From NCBI RefSeq assembly GCF_900104765.1, contig NZ_LT629737.1:1922001-1986000 (forward strand): DNA of 64,000 bases, written 5' to 3'. The position numbers and the translations under genes are program-made. Positions 50,808-60,941 of this stretch are shown here, piece by piece (within the stretch, counting starts at the first letter, position 1; the number at the start of each line of letters is the position of its first letter). Origin of the DNA: Gillisia sp. Hel1_33_143. Lineage in GTDB: Bacteria > Bacteroidota > Bacteroidia > Flavobacteriales > Flavobacteriaceae. Below the pieces are notes generated by a model, which saw nothing but the letters and a program-made list of their open reading frames with translations, ran no database searches and had not been told where the DNA came from.

Positions 50808-53800
50808 ATGACACAACGTAAAGCTTCTCTATTAGTTGTTTTTCTTCTTTCCATTAATTCCATTTTTGCTCAGCAAACAGCGATCTATACCAATAATCTG
50901 GTAGCATATAATCGCGCTTTGGAATTGTATAATAATAAGCAATATTTAGCCGCTCAAAATATCTTTGATGAGGTTAAAGATGAAACTGAAGATGAAAAAA
51001 TAAAGTCTGATTGTGCTTACTACATTGCAAATGCAGCAGTAAGATTAGGGCAACCCGGTGCAGACGATCTTATGCAAGAATTTGTAGAAAGATATCCAAC
51101 CAGTACCAAACGAAATTCTGCATTTTTAGATGTTGCAGATTATTATTTTGAAACAGGAAAATATTCTCTTGCCAGAAGATGGTATGATAAAGTAGAGGAG
51201 AAGGGAATGAATCGAAAAGATAAGGAACGCTATAACTTTAATAATGGTTATGCTTACTTCCAGTCTAAGCAGTTTGATGAAGCTCAAATCTACCTACAAA
51301 GAGTACGTGATTCTAAAGAGTATGGTGCTCAGGCAAAATATTATTTAGGATATATGGCTTATGAAGGAGATGATTATGAACAAGCCAATGATCTTTTTGA
51401 AGAAGTAAAGGGGAATGACAGATATTCTGAAAATCTTTCTTATTTCCAAAGTGACATGAATTTTAAACTTGGAAATTTTCAAAAGGCAGTAGATCTAGGA
51501 TTAGAGCAATTGCCAACTGCCAATAGAAACGAGATTTCGCAACTGAATAAGATAATTGGAGAAAGCTATTTCAATTTAGGAGAATATGAAAAAGCAATTC
51601 CATATTTAAAAGAATATAAAGGCCTTCAAGGTAAATGGACCAATACAGATTATTATCAACTTGGGTATGCTTACTATAAACAGGGAGATTTTGAAAGTGC
51701 TATTTCAGAATTTAATAAGATCATAGATGGTAATAACTCTATAGCTCAAAATGCATACTATCACTTAGCGCAGTCTTATTTAAATCTAGATCAAAAACAG
51801 CAAGCACTAAATGCATTTAAAAATGCAAGTGAGATGAATTTTGATGTTAAGATCCAAGAAGATGCCTTGCTTAATTACGCGAAGTTAAGTTATGAGATTG
51901 GAAATAGTTATGAGAGTCCTTCTCGAGTACTGCTTACTTATTTAGAAAAATATCCAAACTCTCCGGTAAAAGATCAGATGGAGACTTTATTGATAGACTC
52001 TTTTATAACTTCTAAAAATTATGAAGAAGCTATGAGTTTGTTAGAGAATAATAGAAACTTCACAGATAAGGTAGCCTACCAAAAAGTGGCTTATTACTAC
52101 GGACTGGAACTTTATGAAAATGGAAAGTACGAAGAAGCAAGTAAGAATTTTGATAAGTCGCTTTCAGAAAGAAGAGATGCTGTAATTACAGCTAAAGCAA
52201 CTTTCTGGAAAGCAGAATCAGATTTTAATTTGAATAGAATGAGAGAGGCCTTAGTGGGCTATAAGGAATTTGCAGGAATGAGCGGTGCAAAGGGAACTTC
52301 AGAAATGGAGAATATCGATTATAACATTGCATATAGCTATTTTAAGCAGAAAGAATATGATAGTGCTATAGATTATTTTAAGAGATTCTCTAATTCATCT
52401 GCTGCAGATAAGGCACGAAAAAATGATGCACTTACAAGATTGGGCGATACTTATTTTGTTACAAGTAAATACTGGCCTGCAATGGATGCATACAATGCAG
52501 CTTTAGAAATGAATGTTGGCAATCAGGACTACGCTGCCTACCAAAAAGCAATTAGCTACGGATTTGTTAATAGAAATGATAGTAAAATTCAGGATCTAAG
52601 CGGGTTTATGAATAAATACCCTCGCTCTTCTTACCGCGATGATGCTTTGTATGAATTAGGAAATACATACGTAGCTATGGAAAATACTTCTCAGGCTATA
52701 GAAGCTTACAATAGATTGATAAGAGATTTGCCTGGAAGTGCATTTGTTCCGCAAGCGATGCTAAAGCAAGGTTTAATCTATTATAATTCCGACCAGTCTA
52801 ATAAAGCATTAGAAAGATTTAAAAAAGTGGTTGCAGATTTTCCTAATACTCCAGAGTCTATGCAGGCGGTTTCTACAGCGAGATTGATCTATATCGATCT
52901 TGGTAGAACAGATGAATATGCAAACTGGGTTAAGAATGTAGATTTTGTTGAAGTTTCTGATGCAGATCTTGATAATACCACCTTCGAAGCAGCAGAAAAG
53001 CAATATCTAAATAATAATACGGCAGCAGCTAAAACAGGTTTTGAGAAGTATTTGGCAAGTTTCCCAAATGGATTGAACTCTCTTAAGAGTAGTTTCTATT
53101 TAGGACAGCTTTATTTTAGAGACAATCAAAAGGAGAAAGCAGTAGCTAGATATAAATTTGTTGTTGATAAGCCAAGAAGTGAATTTTCTGAGCAAGCTTT
53201 AGCAAGACTATCCCAGATCTACTTAGAAAAAAGAGATTATAAGCAAGCTTTACCATTGCTTAAAAGATTAGAAAGTGAAGCAGATTTTGCTCAAAATGAG
53301 ATCTATGCTAAGTCCAATCTGATGAAATCTTATTATGAATTGAAAGATTACAATTTAGCAGTTACGTATGCAGAAAAGGTGTTGGCAAATAGTACAGTAG
53401 AGAATAATGTGAAAAGTGATGCTCACGTAATAATTGCACGTTCTGCTATGCAAACAGGTAATGAGAATAAAGCTAAAGCAGCCTATACAGAGGTGATAAA
53501 AATAGCATCTGGAGAATTAGCAGCAGAGGCTTTATACTATGACGCTTACTTTAAGAACAAAGATGGAAACTTTAAAGCATCTAATGAGTCTGTACAGAAA
53601 TTAGCCAAAGATTATTCTGGATATAAGTTCTATGGAGCTAAAGGTTTGGTAGTAATGGCCAAGAACTTTTATGCCTTAAAAGATTCTTACCAGGCTACGT
53701 ATATCTTAGATAATGTTATTAAGAATTTCAAGGATTATCCTGAGGTTGTTAAGGAAGCTCAGACAGAACTTAATAGAATTAAGATGGCAGAGTCTAAGAC

Positions 53801-53828
53801 GAATGCATCTGTAGAAACAAAAAATTAA
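50808..53828 (+). CDS. Large periplasmic TPR-repeat protein
   Basis: 1006 residues from the ATG at 50808, which gives a proper signal peptide (LLVVFLLSINSIFAQ). Almost all of the mature protein is made of about 20 tetratricopeptide repeats, for example ESYFNLGEYEKAIPYLKEY, YQLGYAYYKQGDFESAISEFNKI, YELGNTYVAMENTSQAIEAYNRL. TPR arrays serve as protein-binding scaffolds, here in the periplasm. The next gene, an outer-membrane protein, starts 33 bp after its stop and is probably co-transcribed; the pair is widely conserved in flavobacteria. Confidence 0.88.
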   Translation: MTQRKASLLVVFLLSINSIFAQQTAIYTNNLVAYNRALELYNNKQYLAAQNIFDEVKDETEDEKIKSDCAYYIANAAVRLGQPGADDLMQEFVERYPTSTKRNSAFLDVADYYFETGKYSLARRWYDKVEEKGMNRKDKERYNFNNGYAYFQSKQFDEAQIYLQRVRDSKEYGAQAKYYLGYMAYEGDDYEQANDLFEEVKGNDRYSENLSYFQSDMNFKLGNFQKAVDLGLEQLPTANRNEISQLNKIIGESYFNLGEYEKAIPYLKEYKGLQGKWTNTDYYQLGYAYYKQGDFESAISEFNKIIDGNNSIAQNAYYHLAQSYLNLDQKQQALNAFKNASEMNFDVKIQEDALLNYAKLSYEIGNSYESPSRVLLTYLEKYPNSPVKDQMETLLIDSFITSKNYEEAMSLLENNRNFTDKVAYQKVAYYYGLELYENGKYEEASKNFDKSLSERRDAVITAKATFWKAESDFNLNRMREALVGYKEFAGMSGAKGTSEMENIDYNIAYSYFKQKEYDSAIDYFKRFSNSSAADKARKNDALTRLGDTYFVTSKYWPAMDAYNAALEMNVGNQDYAAYQKAISYGFVNRNDSKIQDLSGFMNKYPRSSYRDDALYELGNTYVAMENTSQAIEAYNRLIRDLPGSAFVPQAMLKQGLIYYNSDQSNKALERFKKVVADFPNTPESMQAVSTARLIYIDLGRTDEYANWVKNVDFVEVSDADLDNTTFEAAEKQYLNNNTAAAKTGFEKYLASFPNGLNSLKSSFYLGQLYFRDNQKEKAVARYKFVVDKPRSEFSEQALARLSQIYLEKRDYKQALPLLKRLESEADFAQNEIYAKSNLMKSYYELKDYNLAVTYAEKVLANSTVENNVKSDAHVIIARSAMQTGNENKAKAAYTEVIKIASGELAAEALYYDAYFKNKDGNFKASNESVQKLAKDYSGYKFYGAKGLVVMAKNFYALKDSYQATYILDNVIKNFKDYPEVVKEAQTELNRIKMAESKTNASVETKN

Positions 53829-53861
53829 TAACAGTTGAAACTAACAAATAAGAAAATCTCT

Positions 53862-55592
53862 ATGCAAATTCTTTCATATAAAAGAAGCCTGATTTTACTT
53901 TCAATTTTATGTAGCGGCGCATTATTTGCCCAAGATAAACCTCTAGGAAGTGAGACCGTTATTGTAGTAAAGCCATATACCCCATCTGTAAATGATGCTT
54001 TTAAAATTAAAGAAACTCCTAAGCAGGGAGATTCTGTTAAACTGGATAAAAAACCTGTAAAATATAGTATTTTCTCTGTGCCTGTTGCTTCTACGTTTAC
54101 ACCTTCTAAAGGACGAGCAACACAGGTAGAGAAAGCAAAAAGAATAAAGTTGTTCGATAATTATGTAACCCTTGGGTTTGGAACCTATTCTAATGCTTTA
54201 GCAGAATTTTATACTAATTTTGAAGTTAGCAGAAGTGATAACTTCGGAATCTTTCTAACGCATAATTCTTCCCAAGGAGGAATTGAAGACGTGGTGTTGG
54301 AAGATAATTTTTACAATACAAATTTAAATTTGAACTATAATTCTAGAAATAGAAAAAGCTCATGGACTACAGAACTAGACCTAAAACATCAATTATTTAA
54401 TTGGTACGGAGTTCCGGAAACTTTGGGACTTTCAAATAATCTTATTAGAGGTATAGATGCACAGCAAAATTATTATGCTGCAGGTGTTGGAGGAGAGTTA
54501 CAATTGTACGATTCGTTCTTTAAGAAGGGGAGTGCTAATTACAGATATTTTGGTGACGACTTTAGTTCTACAGAACATAATTTTAAAGCAGATGCAAATT
54601 TTGAATTGAGTATTGCAGATGAATTAATAAATACTAAGATCTCTGCAGATGTTTTAAATGGAAGTTTTCAAAATGGATATCGAGATCTTAACTCTAAAGA
54701 TTATACATGGATGAACTTTGGGGTTACTCCTAGTTTGGTGATCTTAAGAGACGATCTTACTTTGAATTTGGGAGCGTCTTTTGTTTATGGACTTGATGCA
54801 GAGAATAGTGATAATAGCGTATATATATATCCGCAAGTAACCGCTAGTTATAGAGTATATGGAGACATGTTCATTGCTTACGCAGGTTTAGAAGGTGGAC
54901 TAAATCAAAATACCTACTATAATTTTGCTCAAGAAAACCCTTATGTCTCCCCAACCTTAGATATTAGACCTACAGATAGACCTTATGATGGTTATGTAGG
55001 CGCTAAAGGTAAACTCACAAACAGTATTTCCTATAATCTTCGTGGAGGGTATATGTCTGAGATCAATAGAGCTCTTTACCGTAATAATTATGAAGTTACT
55101 ACTAATAAAGAGGGATATGCAAATGGGAACTCTTTTGGAGTAGTGTATGATGATCTAAAAACGTTTTCTGGTTTTGGAGAAATTAGTGTAGATGTAAATT
55201 CTAGTTTTAAATTAGGGTTAAACGCTACTTACTTTAGTTATAATGGAGAATTTGAAGCAGAAGCATGGAATTTACCAGATTATAAAGCATCTATTTTAGC
55301 CGACTATCAAATTACCAAGAAATGGTTTGCCGGTGCTAATATGTTCTTTGTAGGGGAAAGAAAAGATAGAGAAATTTATTTTGCTCCTGCAGATGGAAAT
55401 AATTTTAGAACCGTTACTCTAGATCCTTATGTAGATCTTAATGCTAATCTAGGATATAGATTTAATGATCAACTGTCGATATTCGCTAAAGGGAATAATT
55501 TGCTTGGAGACAATTATAACAAATGGTCTAATTTTCCTGTGCAGGGAATACAAGTGATGGCAGGTGCAACATATAAATTTGATTGGAATTAA
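53862..55592 (+). CDS. Outer membrane beta-barrel protein (TonB-receptor-like)
   Basis: 576 residues from the ATG at 53862. Signal peptide ends GALFAQ. After a short VVKPYTPSVNDAFKIK segment come about 20 amphipathic strands, ending in MAGATYKFDWN with the receptor-like LDPYVDLNANLGYRFNDQLSIFAKGNNLLGDNYNKW. The barrel resembles the C-terminal part of TonB-dependent receptors, but no plug domain is present, so it is not a classical receptor. Operon with the TPR protein, likely its outer-membrane partner. Confidence 0.82.
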   Translation: MQILSYKRSLILLSILCSGALFAQDKPLGSETVIVVKPYTPSVNDAFKIKETPKQGDSVKLDKKPVKYSIFSVPVASTFTPSKGRATQVEKAKRIKLFDNYVTLGFGTYSNALAEFYTNFEVSRSDNFGIFLTHNSSQGGIEDVVLEDNFYNTNLNLNYNSRNRKSSWTTELDLKHQLFNWYGVPETLGLSNNLIRGIDAQQNYYAAGVGGELQLYDSFFKKGSANYRYFGDDFSSTEHNFKADANFELSIADELINTKISADVLNGSFQNGYRDLNSKDYTWMNFGVTPSLVILRDDLTLNLGASFVYGLDAENSDNSVYIYPQVTASYRVYGDMFIAYAGLEGGLNQNTYYNFAQENPYVSPTLDIRPTDRPYDGYVGAKGKLTNSISYNLRGGYMSEINRALYRNNYEVTTNKEGYANGNSFGVVYDDLKTFSGFGEISVDVNSSFKLGLNATYFSYNGEFEAEAWNLPDYKASILADYQITKKWFAGANMFFVGERKDREIYFAPADGNNFRTVTLDPYVDLNANLGYRFNDQLSIFAKGNNLLGDNYNKWSNFPVQGIQVMAGATYKFDWN

Positions 55593-55610
55593 ACTAAGAT
55601 ATTTCTTTAC

Positions 55611-55642
55611 AAAAGGCTACCTGAAATAGGTAGCCTTTTTTT
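55611..55642 (+). terminator. Terminator after the TPR/OMP pair
   Basis: AAAAGGCTACCT and its exact complement around GAAAT, then a T-run. Confidence 0.85.
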
Positions 55643-55883
55643 GTGCTTAAATCTTAGGTTGATCAAGATTTTAAATATTAGATTTTGCATCTAATTCGTT
55701 TTAAAAAAATTTTAATTATTTTGCTTTCAGGTTATTATACCTTGAAATCTCGAATGTTTTCTTAACAATAAAACAACATGCAAAACAATTATTTAATGTT
55801 GAATATGGTTTAATATTGCAAATTGAATTTAATTATAGAATTGTAAATTTTATTTTAACCCAATACTCTTTATAACTTAGTAA

Positions 55884-57005
55884 ATGGCAAAATTTAAACG
55901 CAGTGACAGGTCTAAGCCCTATCTTAATATTCTGGACTTTATGGTTCAGGAAAAGACCTTTCTAGCAATTGTTATAGTTGGAATTGTTCTTGCCGGTATA
56001 TTCACCGGGAATAGCCAGGCAGCAATGTGGTTAGGGTTTTTCTTCGCAGCATATGCTACTGTAGCCAATGATAGTATTCAATCATTAGGAACTTTTATTG
56101 AGAGTAATAAGAATCAAAGATGGTGGGTTCTATGGCTCTATATAGGGGGTATATTTTTGGTAACCGTAGCCTGGAGTTGGTATTATTTTGACGGTGACGT
56201 AACGTACCAAAGATTACTCAAAGCAGATGGATCTACAAATTATCCGCATCCACAAAACTTTAGTTTCTTTCAGATAATAGCTCCTTTGGTGTTATTAATC
56301 TTAACCAGATTGAGAATGCCGGTATCTACTACATTCTTAATATTAAGTGTATTTAGCGCAGATACTTCTGGTATTACATCTGTAATTTGGAAGAGTTGGA
56401 CGGGTTATATTTTAGCCTTTATACTCTCCTTTTTAGTGTGGTATCTTTCATACAATGTAATTAGAAAGTTCTTTAAAAGTAGAAAATTTCATAATAGCTG
56501 GACGGTTGTTCAATGGTTAGTAAGTGGTACCTTATGGGGGGTTTGGGTAATGCAAGATGGAGCTAATATAGCCGTATTCTTACCAAGGCAACAAACCTTA
56601 TTTCAATTTATAATATTTGCATTAGTGATATTTTTAGGTCTTGGGTTATTGTTCTATCTAAGAGGAGATAAAATTCAAAAAGTTGTAAGTGATAAAACTA
56701 GAATCTCAGATATTCGAGCAGCAACGCTGGTAGATCTAACCTATGTGATACTTCTTATATATAAATTATTTATTAGTACCGTTCCTATGAGTACAACTTG
56801 GGTATTCCTGGGGATAATTGGAGGTAGAGAAATCGCAATAAGTTTGGCTAGGAATAAGAAAGGTAAGAAACATCGTAAAAAAGCCGGTAAGATGATCTTT
56901 AAAGATTTTGCTTATGCTATGATAGGTCTTGTGGTTTCTATCGCTCTAGCTGCAGCAGCCAATCCAAGTATTAGAAGTGCTATTATAGAAGCTGTAGGAT
57001 TATAG
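55884..57005 (+). CDS. PiT-like inner membrane permease
   Basis: 373 residues with about 8-10 membrane segments. The segments ATVANDSIQSLGTFI and PMSTTWVFLGIIGGREIAISL are the inverted-repeat motifs of inorganic phosphate (PiT) transporters in degenerate form. Family members in Bacteroidetes are annotated as hypothetical or phosphate-permease-like. Whether it moves phosphate is not certain. Monocistronic, with a terminator after it. Confidence 0.7.
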   Translation: MAKFKRSDRSKPYLNILDFMVQEKTFLAIVIVGIVLAGIFTGNSQAAMWLGFFFAAYATVANDSIQSLGTFIESNKNQRWWVLWLYIGGIFLVTVAWSWYYFDGDVTYQRLLKADGSTNYPHPQNFSFFQIIAPLVLLILTRLRMPVSTTFLILSVFSADTSGITSVIWKSWTGYILAFILSFLVWYLSYNVIRKFFKSRKFHNSWTVVQWLVSGTLWGVWVMQDGANIAVFLPRQQTLFQFIIFALVIFLGLGLLFYLRGDKIQKVVSDKTRISDIRAATLVDLTYVILLIYKLFISTVPMSTTWVFLGIIGGREIAISLARNKKGKKHRKKAGKMIFKDFAYAMIGLVVSIALAAAANPSIRSAIIEAVGL

Positions 57006-57033
57006 ATAAGCTCAATAATTATAAATTATTATC

Positions 57034-57063
57034 AAATGCGTCTGTATGTTACAGGCGCATTTT
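57034..57063 (+). terminator. Terminator after the PiT-like gene
   Basis: AAATGCG and CTGTA pair with TACAG and CGCATTTT around TGT, one mismatch. Confidence 0.65.
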
Positions 57064-57088
57064 CTATTTTTATAAAAATTTAAATTCT

Positions 57089-58720
57089 ATGTTTAAAAAA
57101 ATACTACCGGTCCTTGGTTTATCCTTGCTGATATTTTCATGTGATTCTTCTAAAAAAACAACCGCAGATCTTTTAGTTTTTAATGCTGATGTATATACCG
57201 TAGATTCTTCATTTAGCGCTGCCGAAGCCTTTGCTGTAAAAGACGGGAAGTTCTTAGAAATAGGGTCTGCTGAAAGCTTAAAGGATAAATATGATTTTAA
57301 GCAAGAGCTTAATGTAAATGGAAAAGCAGTTTTTCCCGGTTTTATAGATGCCCATACCCATTTTTATAGATTGGGACTACAACAACAAAAAGTAGATCTT
57401 ACAGGGACTAAGAGCTTCTCTGAAGTGGTGCAGAAAATTGTAGATTTTCAGAAAGAAAGAAATTTAGATTTCATTACCGGAAGAGGCTGGGATCAAAACG
57501 ATTGGGATATCAAAGAATTTCCAACTAAAGATACCTTAGATATTTTATTTCCTGATACTCCAATTGCGATAACAAGAATAGATGGGCACGCCTTACTTGC
57601 TAATCAGGCGGCCTTAGATAAAGCCAATATTACTGCTTCTACAAAAACATCTGGTGGTGAGATAGAGATGAAAGATGGAAAGCTAACAGGAATACTTATA
57701 GATAACCCTATGGATTTGGTTCAAAAGGCACAGCTAGAACCAACAACCCAAGAAAATATTGCCGCTTTATTAGAAGCTCAAAAGATCTGCTTTAGTTATG
57801 GTCTTACCACCGTAGACGATGCAGGATTAGATAGAAGTACAATAGAACTTATAGATAGTTTGCAGCAGGCAGGAACTCTTAAAATGAGAGTTTATGCAAT
57901 GATCTCTAATACTCCCGAAAATCTAGATTACTACTTAGATAAAGATCTTTTAAAAACGGATAGATTAAACGTTAGATCTGTAAAGTTCTATGGAGATGGA
58001 GCATTAGGATCTCGAGGAGCCGCATTAAAAAAAGAATATTCAGATAAGCATGATCATTTTGGAGCTCTCCTTTCTCCAGTTAAAGACTTTAAAGAAACAG
58101 CAATTAGGATTGCTAACTCCAAATTTCAAATGAATACACATGCAATTGGAGATTCTGCAAATGGCTTGGTGTTAAAAACCTACGATTCACTTTTAAAATC
58201 AGATCCCAACAGGAGATGGAGAGTAGAACATGCTCAGGTAATAGACTCTATAGATTTTAAATATTTTAGCAAGAATATCATTCCTTCTGTGCAACCTACA
58301 CATGCTACCAGTGATATGTATTGGGCGGAAGATAGACTTGGAGCTAAAAGAATTAAGGGAGCTTATGCCTTTAAAAAATTATTAGACGTGGCGGGAATAG
58401 TTTCACTAGGAACAGATTTTCCTGTAGAAGAAGTTAGTCCATTCTATACATTTTATGCTGCAGTTGCTAGAAAAGATCTACAGCAATTTCCAGAAGGCGG
58501 TTATAGAGTAGAAGAAGCACTATCTAGAGAACAAACCTTGAGAGGAATGACTATCTGGGCAGCTTATAGCAATTTTGAAGAAGATGAAAAAGGGAGTATA
58601 GAAGTAGGTAAATTTGCAGACTTCGTTATTTTGGATAAAGATATTATGAAAGTGAACGAGGATGAAATTCCAAATATTGAAGTGTTGCAGACTTATATAA
58701 ATGGTGAAAAAGTCTACTAA
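57089..58720 (+). CDS. Amidohydrolase-3 (YtcJ-like) lipoprotein
   Basis: 543 residues with a lipoprotein signal (LGLSLLIFSC, Cys about 18). The metal site HxH is in GFIDAHTHFYRL; further metal ligands lie in VKFYGDGALGSRGAAL, MNTHAIGDSANGLVL, WRVEHAQVID and LGTDFPVE, all in the order of the YtcJ/LAF3 amidohydrolases. It hydrolyses an amide or related bond in the periplasm or at the surface; the substrate is unknown. Ends at a shared terminator. Confidence 0.88.
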   Translation: MFKKILPVLGLSLLIFSCDSSKKTTADLLVFNADVYTVDSSFSAAEAFAVKDGKFLEIGSAESLKDKYDFKQELNVNGKAVFPGFIDAHTHFYRLGLQQQKVDLTGTKSFSEVVQKIVDFQKERNLDFITGRGWDQNDWDIKEFPTKDTLDILFPDTPIAITRIDGHALLANQAALDKANITASTKTSGGEIEMKDGKLTGILIDNPMDLVQKAQLEPTTQENIAALLEAQKICFSYGLTTVDDAGLDRSTIELIDSLQQAGTLKMRVYAMISNTPENLDYYLDKDLLKTDRLNVRSVKFYGDGALGSRGAALKKEYSDKHDHFGALLSPVKDFKETAIRIANSKFQMNTHAIGDSANGLVLKTYDSLLKSDPNRRWRVEHAQVIDSIDFKYFSKNIIPSVQPTHATSDMYWAEDRLGAKRIKGAYAFKKLLDVAGIVSLGTDFPVEEVSPFYTFYAAVARKDLQQFPEGGYRVEEALSREQTLRGMTIWAAYSNFEEDEKGSIEVGKFADFVILDKDIMKVNEDEIPNIEVLQTYINGEKVY

Positions 58721-58735
58721 TAATATAGTTTAAAT

Positions 58736-58768
58736 AAAAAAGGGTTCCTAAATCAGGAACCCTTTTTT
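58736..58768. terminator. Bidirectional terminator
   Basis: AAAAAAGGGTTCCT and its exact complement around AAATC, between converging genes. Confidence 0.85.
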
Positions 58769-58781
58769 ATTTCAATTTAAT

Positions 58782-59564
58782 TTATTTACCTCCATTGGCT
58801 ATTAGATCTTGTGCACAAAGATCTTCTAGTCTCGGGATATTGTTGCCGTCAATAAAATCTGTTAAGCTACCACCAAATTGGGCATTAGCACTCATTAGAC
58901 ATCCGGCTATATTACAATGTGCTGGGTTGTTACTGTCTTCATGTGCAACCTGCATCGGGCTTCCCTTATCTACTAAACCGAATAAATGTCCAAATTCATG
59001 ATTGAAAGTAGTGCTTTCTACACTGGTTTTATCTGGAGCATTTGTTCTGTCTGATATGTTTTGTACTGTTTTTCCGAAGATCACTAAAGAGGTATTTCTA
59101 AAGGCAGAACCTAGTACCACTTTATTATTATCATCTCCCTCTTTACTTCCATCTGCGATGTAAATAAATACAGAAATTTCATCTCCGGTAGTATATACAA
59201 TTCTATTTTCAGATTCTATCGCTGCGATCTCTTCTATAGAAAAAGGGGCTTTTCCAGAAGAAGCAATAGCTCTAGTAGTTATATTAATACCATCTGGCTT
59301 ATGGGTTCTTCGAGATAAGAATTCTTTAAGATTTGCTAGTGTCCCCGAAGTTGGAGCATAGCCAGTAACATAAACAATTTCTACATTTATAGAGGTGTAT
59401 TTAACATCGCTTAAAAGATCATTCGCAGAGCTTCCAAGAGCTTTTAAATTTGCGCTTTTATCTATTTTTGGAACACCATTAGAATTGGTACCAGGATCAT
59501 CTTTAGAACAACCAATTATAAATAAGAAGAGAAGGGCTATGGAAAATATTCTTTGGAACTTCAT
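58782..59564 (-). CDS. Metzincin-type zinc metalloprotease lipoprotein
   Basis: 260 residues: lipoprotein signal (SIALLFLFIIGC, Cys about 19), then a domain with the extended zinc motif HEFGHLFGLVD (HExxHxxGxxD) near residue 189. A later Met-turn candidate is ACLMSAN (in CNIAGCLMSANAQ). These are the marks of a metzincin peptidase, here with Asp as third ligand. Probably surface-exposed. No partner gene nearby. Confidence 0.85.
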   Translation of the reverse strand: MKFQRIFSIALLFLFIIGCSKDDPGTNSNGVPKIDKSANLKALGSSANDLLSDVKYTSINVEIVYVTGYAPTSGTLANLKEFLSRRTHKPDGINITTRAIASSGKAPFSIEEIAAIESENRIVYTTGDEISVFIYIADGSKEGDDNNKVVLGSAFRNTSLVIFGKTVQNISDRTNAPDKTSVESTTFNHEFGHLFGLVDKGSPMQVAHEDSNNPAHCNIAGCLMSANAQFGGSLTDFIDGNNIPRLEDLCAQDLIANGGK

Positions 59565-59648
59565 TTTAGAACTTTTGAATAATCAATTTTAAAACTATAA
59601 ATATAAAGATATCTAAGCAATTAGGTGATATTCTCAGGTAAATAAGGG

Positions 59649-60386
59649 TTATAGTACTTTAAGCTTCGCCAGATAATCATAATGATCTCCTTTTTTGATT
59701 AATTCACAACTAAAGCCATTCTTGTTTGCTGCTAGTTCTAAGGAGGGAAAATCTAAATAAAGCCAGTTGAACTTATTAGCAGTTTCGCCTTTATAGCTTA
59801 TGCTAAACTCTAACTCCCCATAATAACCTTGATCGGGGTCTACCCATATTCCGCCATCTTCATCAGGATCTAATAAATAACTGAGGTCTGAAGAATCAAT
59901 TAATAGCTGTCCGTTTGTAGTCATTAAGGCTTTGGAATGCTCAAAGAACCTATCTAGATTAGAAAGTTTTTCAATAATTCCGGTTCCGTTCATCATAAAA
60001 AGCAGCGTATCATATTTCTCTGCATTCCAATTAAAATAATCCTGCACTTTTACATTTTTACATCCTCTTAATTTACAAATTTCTATTGCACCTTTAGAAA
60101 TATCTATGCCAGTTACATCCAAGTCTTTTTGCTGCTGAAGATAGAGGGTATGACTTCCAGCTCCGCATCCAACATCAAGTACTTTTCCATAAGATTTATT
60201 AAGTGCTTCCTTCTCTAATGCAGGCATCTCCTCGTAATTCCTAAATAGAACAGATACCGGAATAATATCATCATCAAAATCTGGGGAATGCACAATGATA
60301 TCAGTTTCGTCTTGATGATGATGATAGGCAAAAATTGCCTTTCCAAACACGTCTATATCTTGCTTATTTTTGTCTTGCTTCTTCAT
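59649..60386 (-). CDS. Class I SAM-dependent methyltransferase
   Basis: 245 residues with motif I VLDVGCGAGSHTLYL (about 89-103), the following acidic residue in VTGIDISKGAIEICK, and motif post-I near FNWNAEKYDTLLFMMNGTGI. The fold is a standard small-molecule methyltransferase; the substrate is unknown. Its start region overlaps the promoter of the divergent YkgJ-type gene (12 bp between starts). Confidence 0.85.
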   Translation of the reverse strand: MKKQDKNKQDIDVFGKAIFAYHHHQDETDIIVHSPDFDDDIIPVSVLFRNYEEMPALEKEALNKSYGKVLDVGCGAGSHTLYLQQQKDLDVTGIDISKGAIEICKLRGCKNVKVQDYFNWNAEKYDTLLFMMNGTGIIEKLSNLDRFFEHSKALMTTNGQLLIDSSDLSYLLDPDEDGGIWVDPDQGYYGELEFSISYKGETANKFNWLYLDFPSLELAANKNGFSCELIKKGDHYDYLAKLKVL

Positions 60387-60393
60387 ATCTTTG
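60386..60393 (+). promoter_or_regulatory. -7 box directly before the YkgJ-type gene
   Basis: TATCTTTG matches TAnnTTTG and ends only 4 bp before the ATG at 60398. If used, transcription would begin at or next to the ATG and give a leaderless mRNA. Confidence 0.4.
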
Positions 60394-60397
60394 CTTC

Positions 60398-60892
60398 ATG
60401 GATGAAATTTTAAAAGATCTCCCCCAAAAGGCCAAAGATAAGCATAAGGAAAATAAAAAGTTCTTTACAAAACTTCGTAAAAAGCCACCAAAAAATCTAG
60501 ACTCTCAAATGCAGGTAATGCATGAAGAGGAATTTGAACGTACAAATTGCTTAGCCTGTGCAAATTGCTGTAAAACTACAGGACCTTTATTTACAAATAA
60601 AGATATTGAGAGAATTGCTAAGCATTTTAGGCAGAAACCATCTCAGTTTATAGAAACGTATTTAAGAGTAGATGAAGATAATGATCATGTGTTGCAGCAA
60701 GTACCTTGTACTTTTTTAGGAGCAGATAATTATTGTTCTATATATGATGTTAGACCTAAAGCTTGCAGAGAATATCCTCATACAGATAGAAAAGACTTTC
60801 ATAAGATATCCAGTATTAATATAAAGAATACATTTATATGTCCTGCTGCTTATAATATCGTAGAAGAAATGAAAAAGCGAATAAAGGTGTAA
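60398..60892 (+). CDS. YkgJ-family Cys-cluster protein
   Basis: 164 residues from the ATG at 60398; the longer frame would run through the methyltransferase start. The metal-binding cluster CLACANCCKTTGP sits about residues 50-62 and is completed by PCTFL, YCSIYDVRPKACREYP and FICPAAYN, eight Cys typical of the zinc/iron chelating CxxCxxCC family. Precise role unknown. Confidence 0.88.
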   Translation: MDEILKDLPQKAKDKHKENKKFFTKLRKKPPKNLDSQMQVMHEEEFERTNCLACANCCKTTGPLFTNKDIERIAKHFRQKPSQFIETYLRVDEDNDHVLQQVPCTFLGADNYCSIYDVRPKACREYPHTDRKDFHKISSINIKNTFICPAAYNIVEEMKKRIKV

Positions 60893-60941
60893 AAATTTTT
60901 GTAATTAGATAGGCATAATTCTATTTTCCCCACAAAAGATT

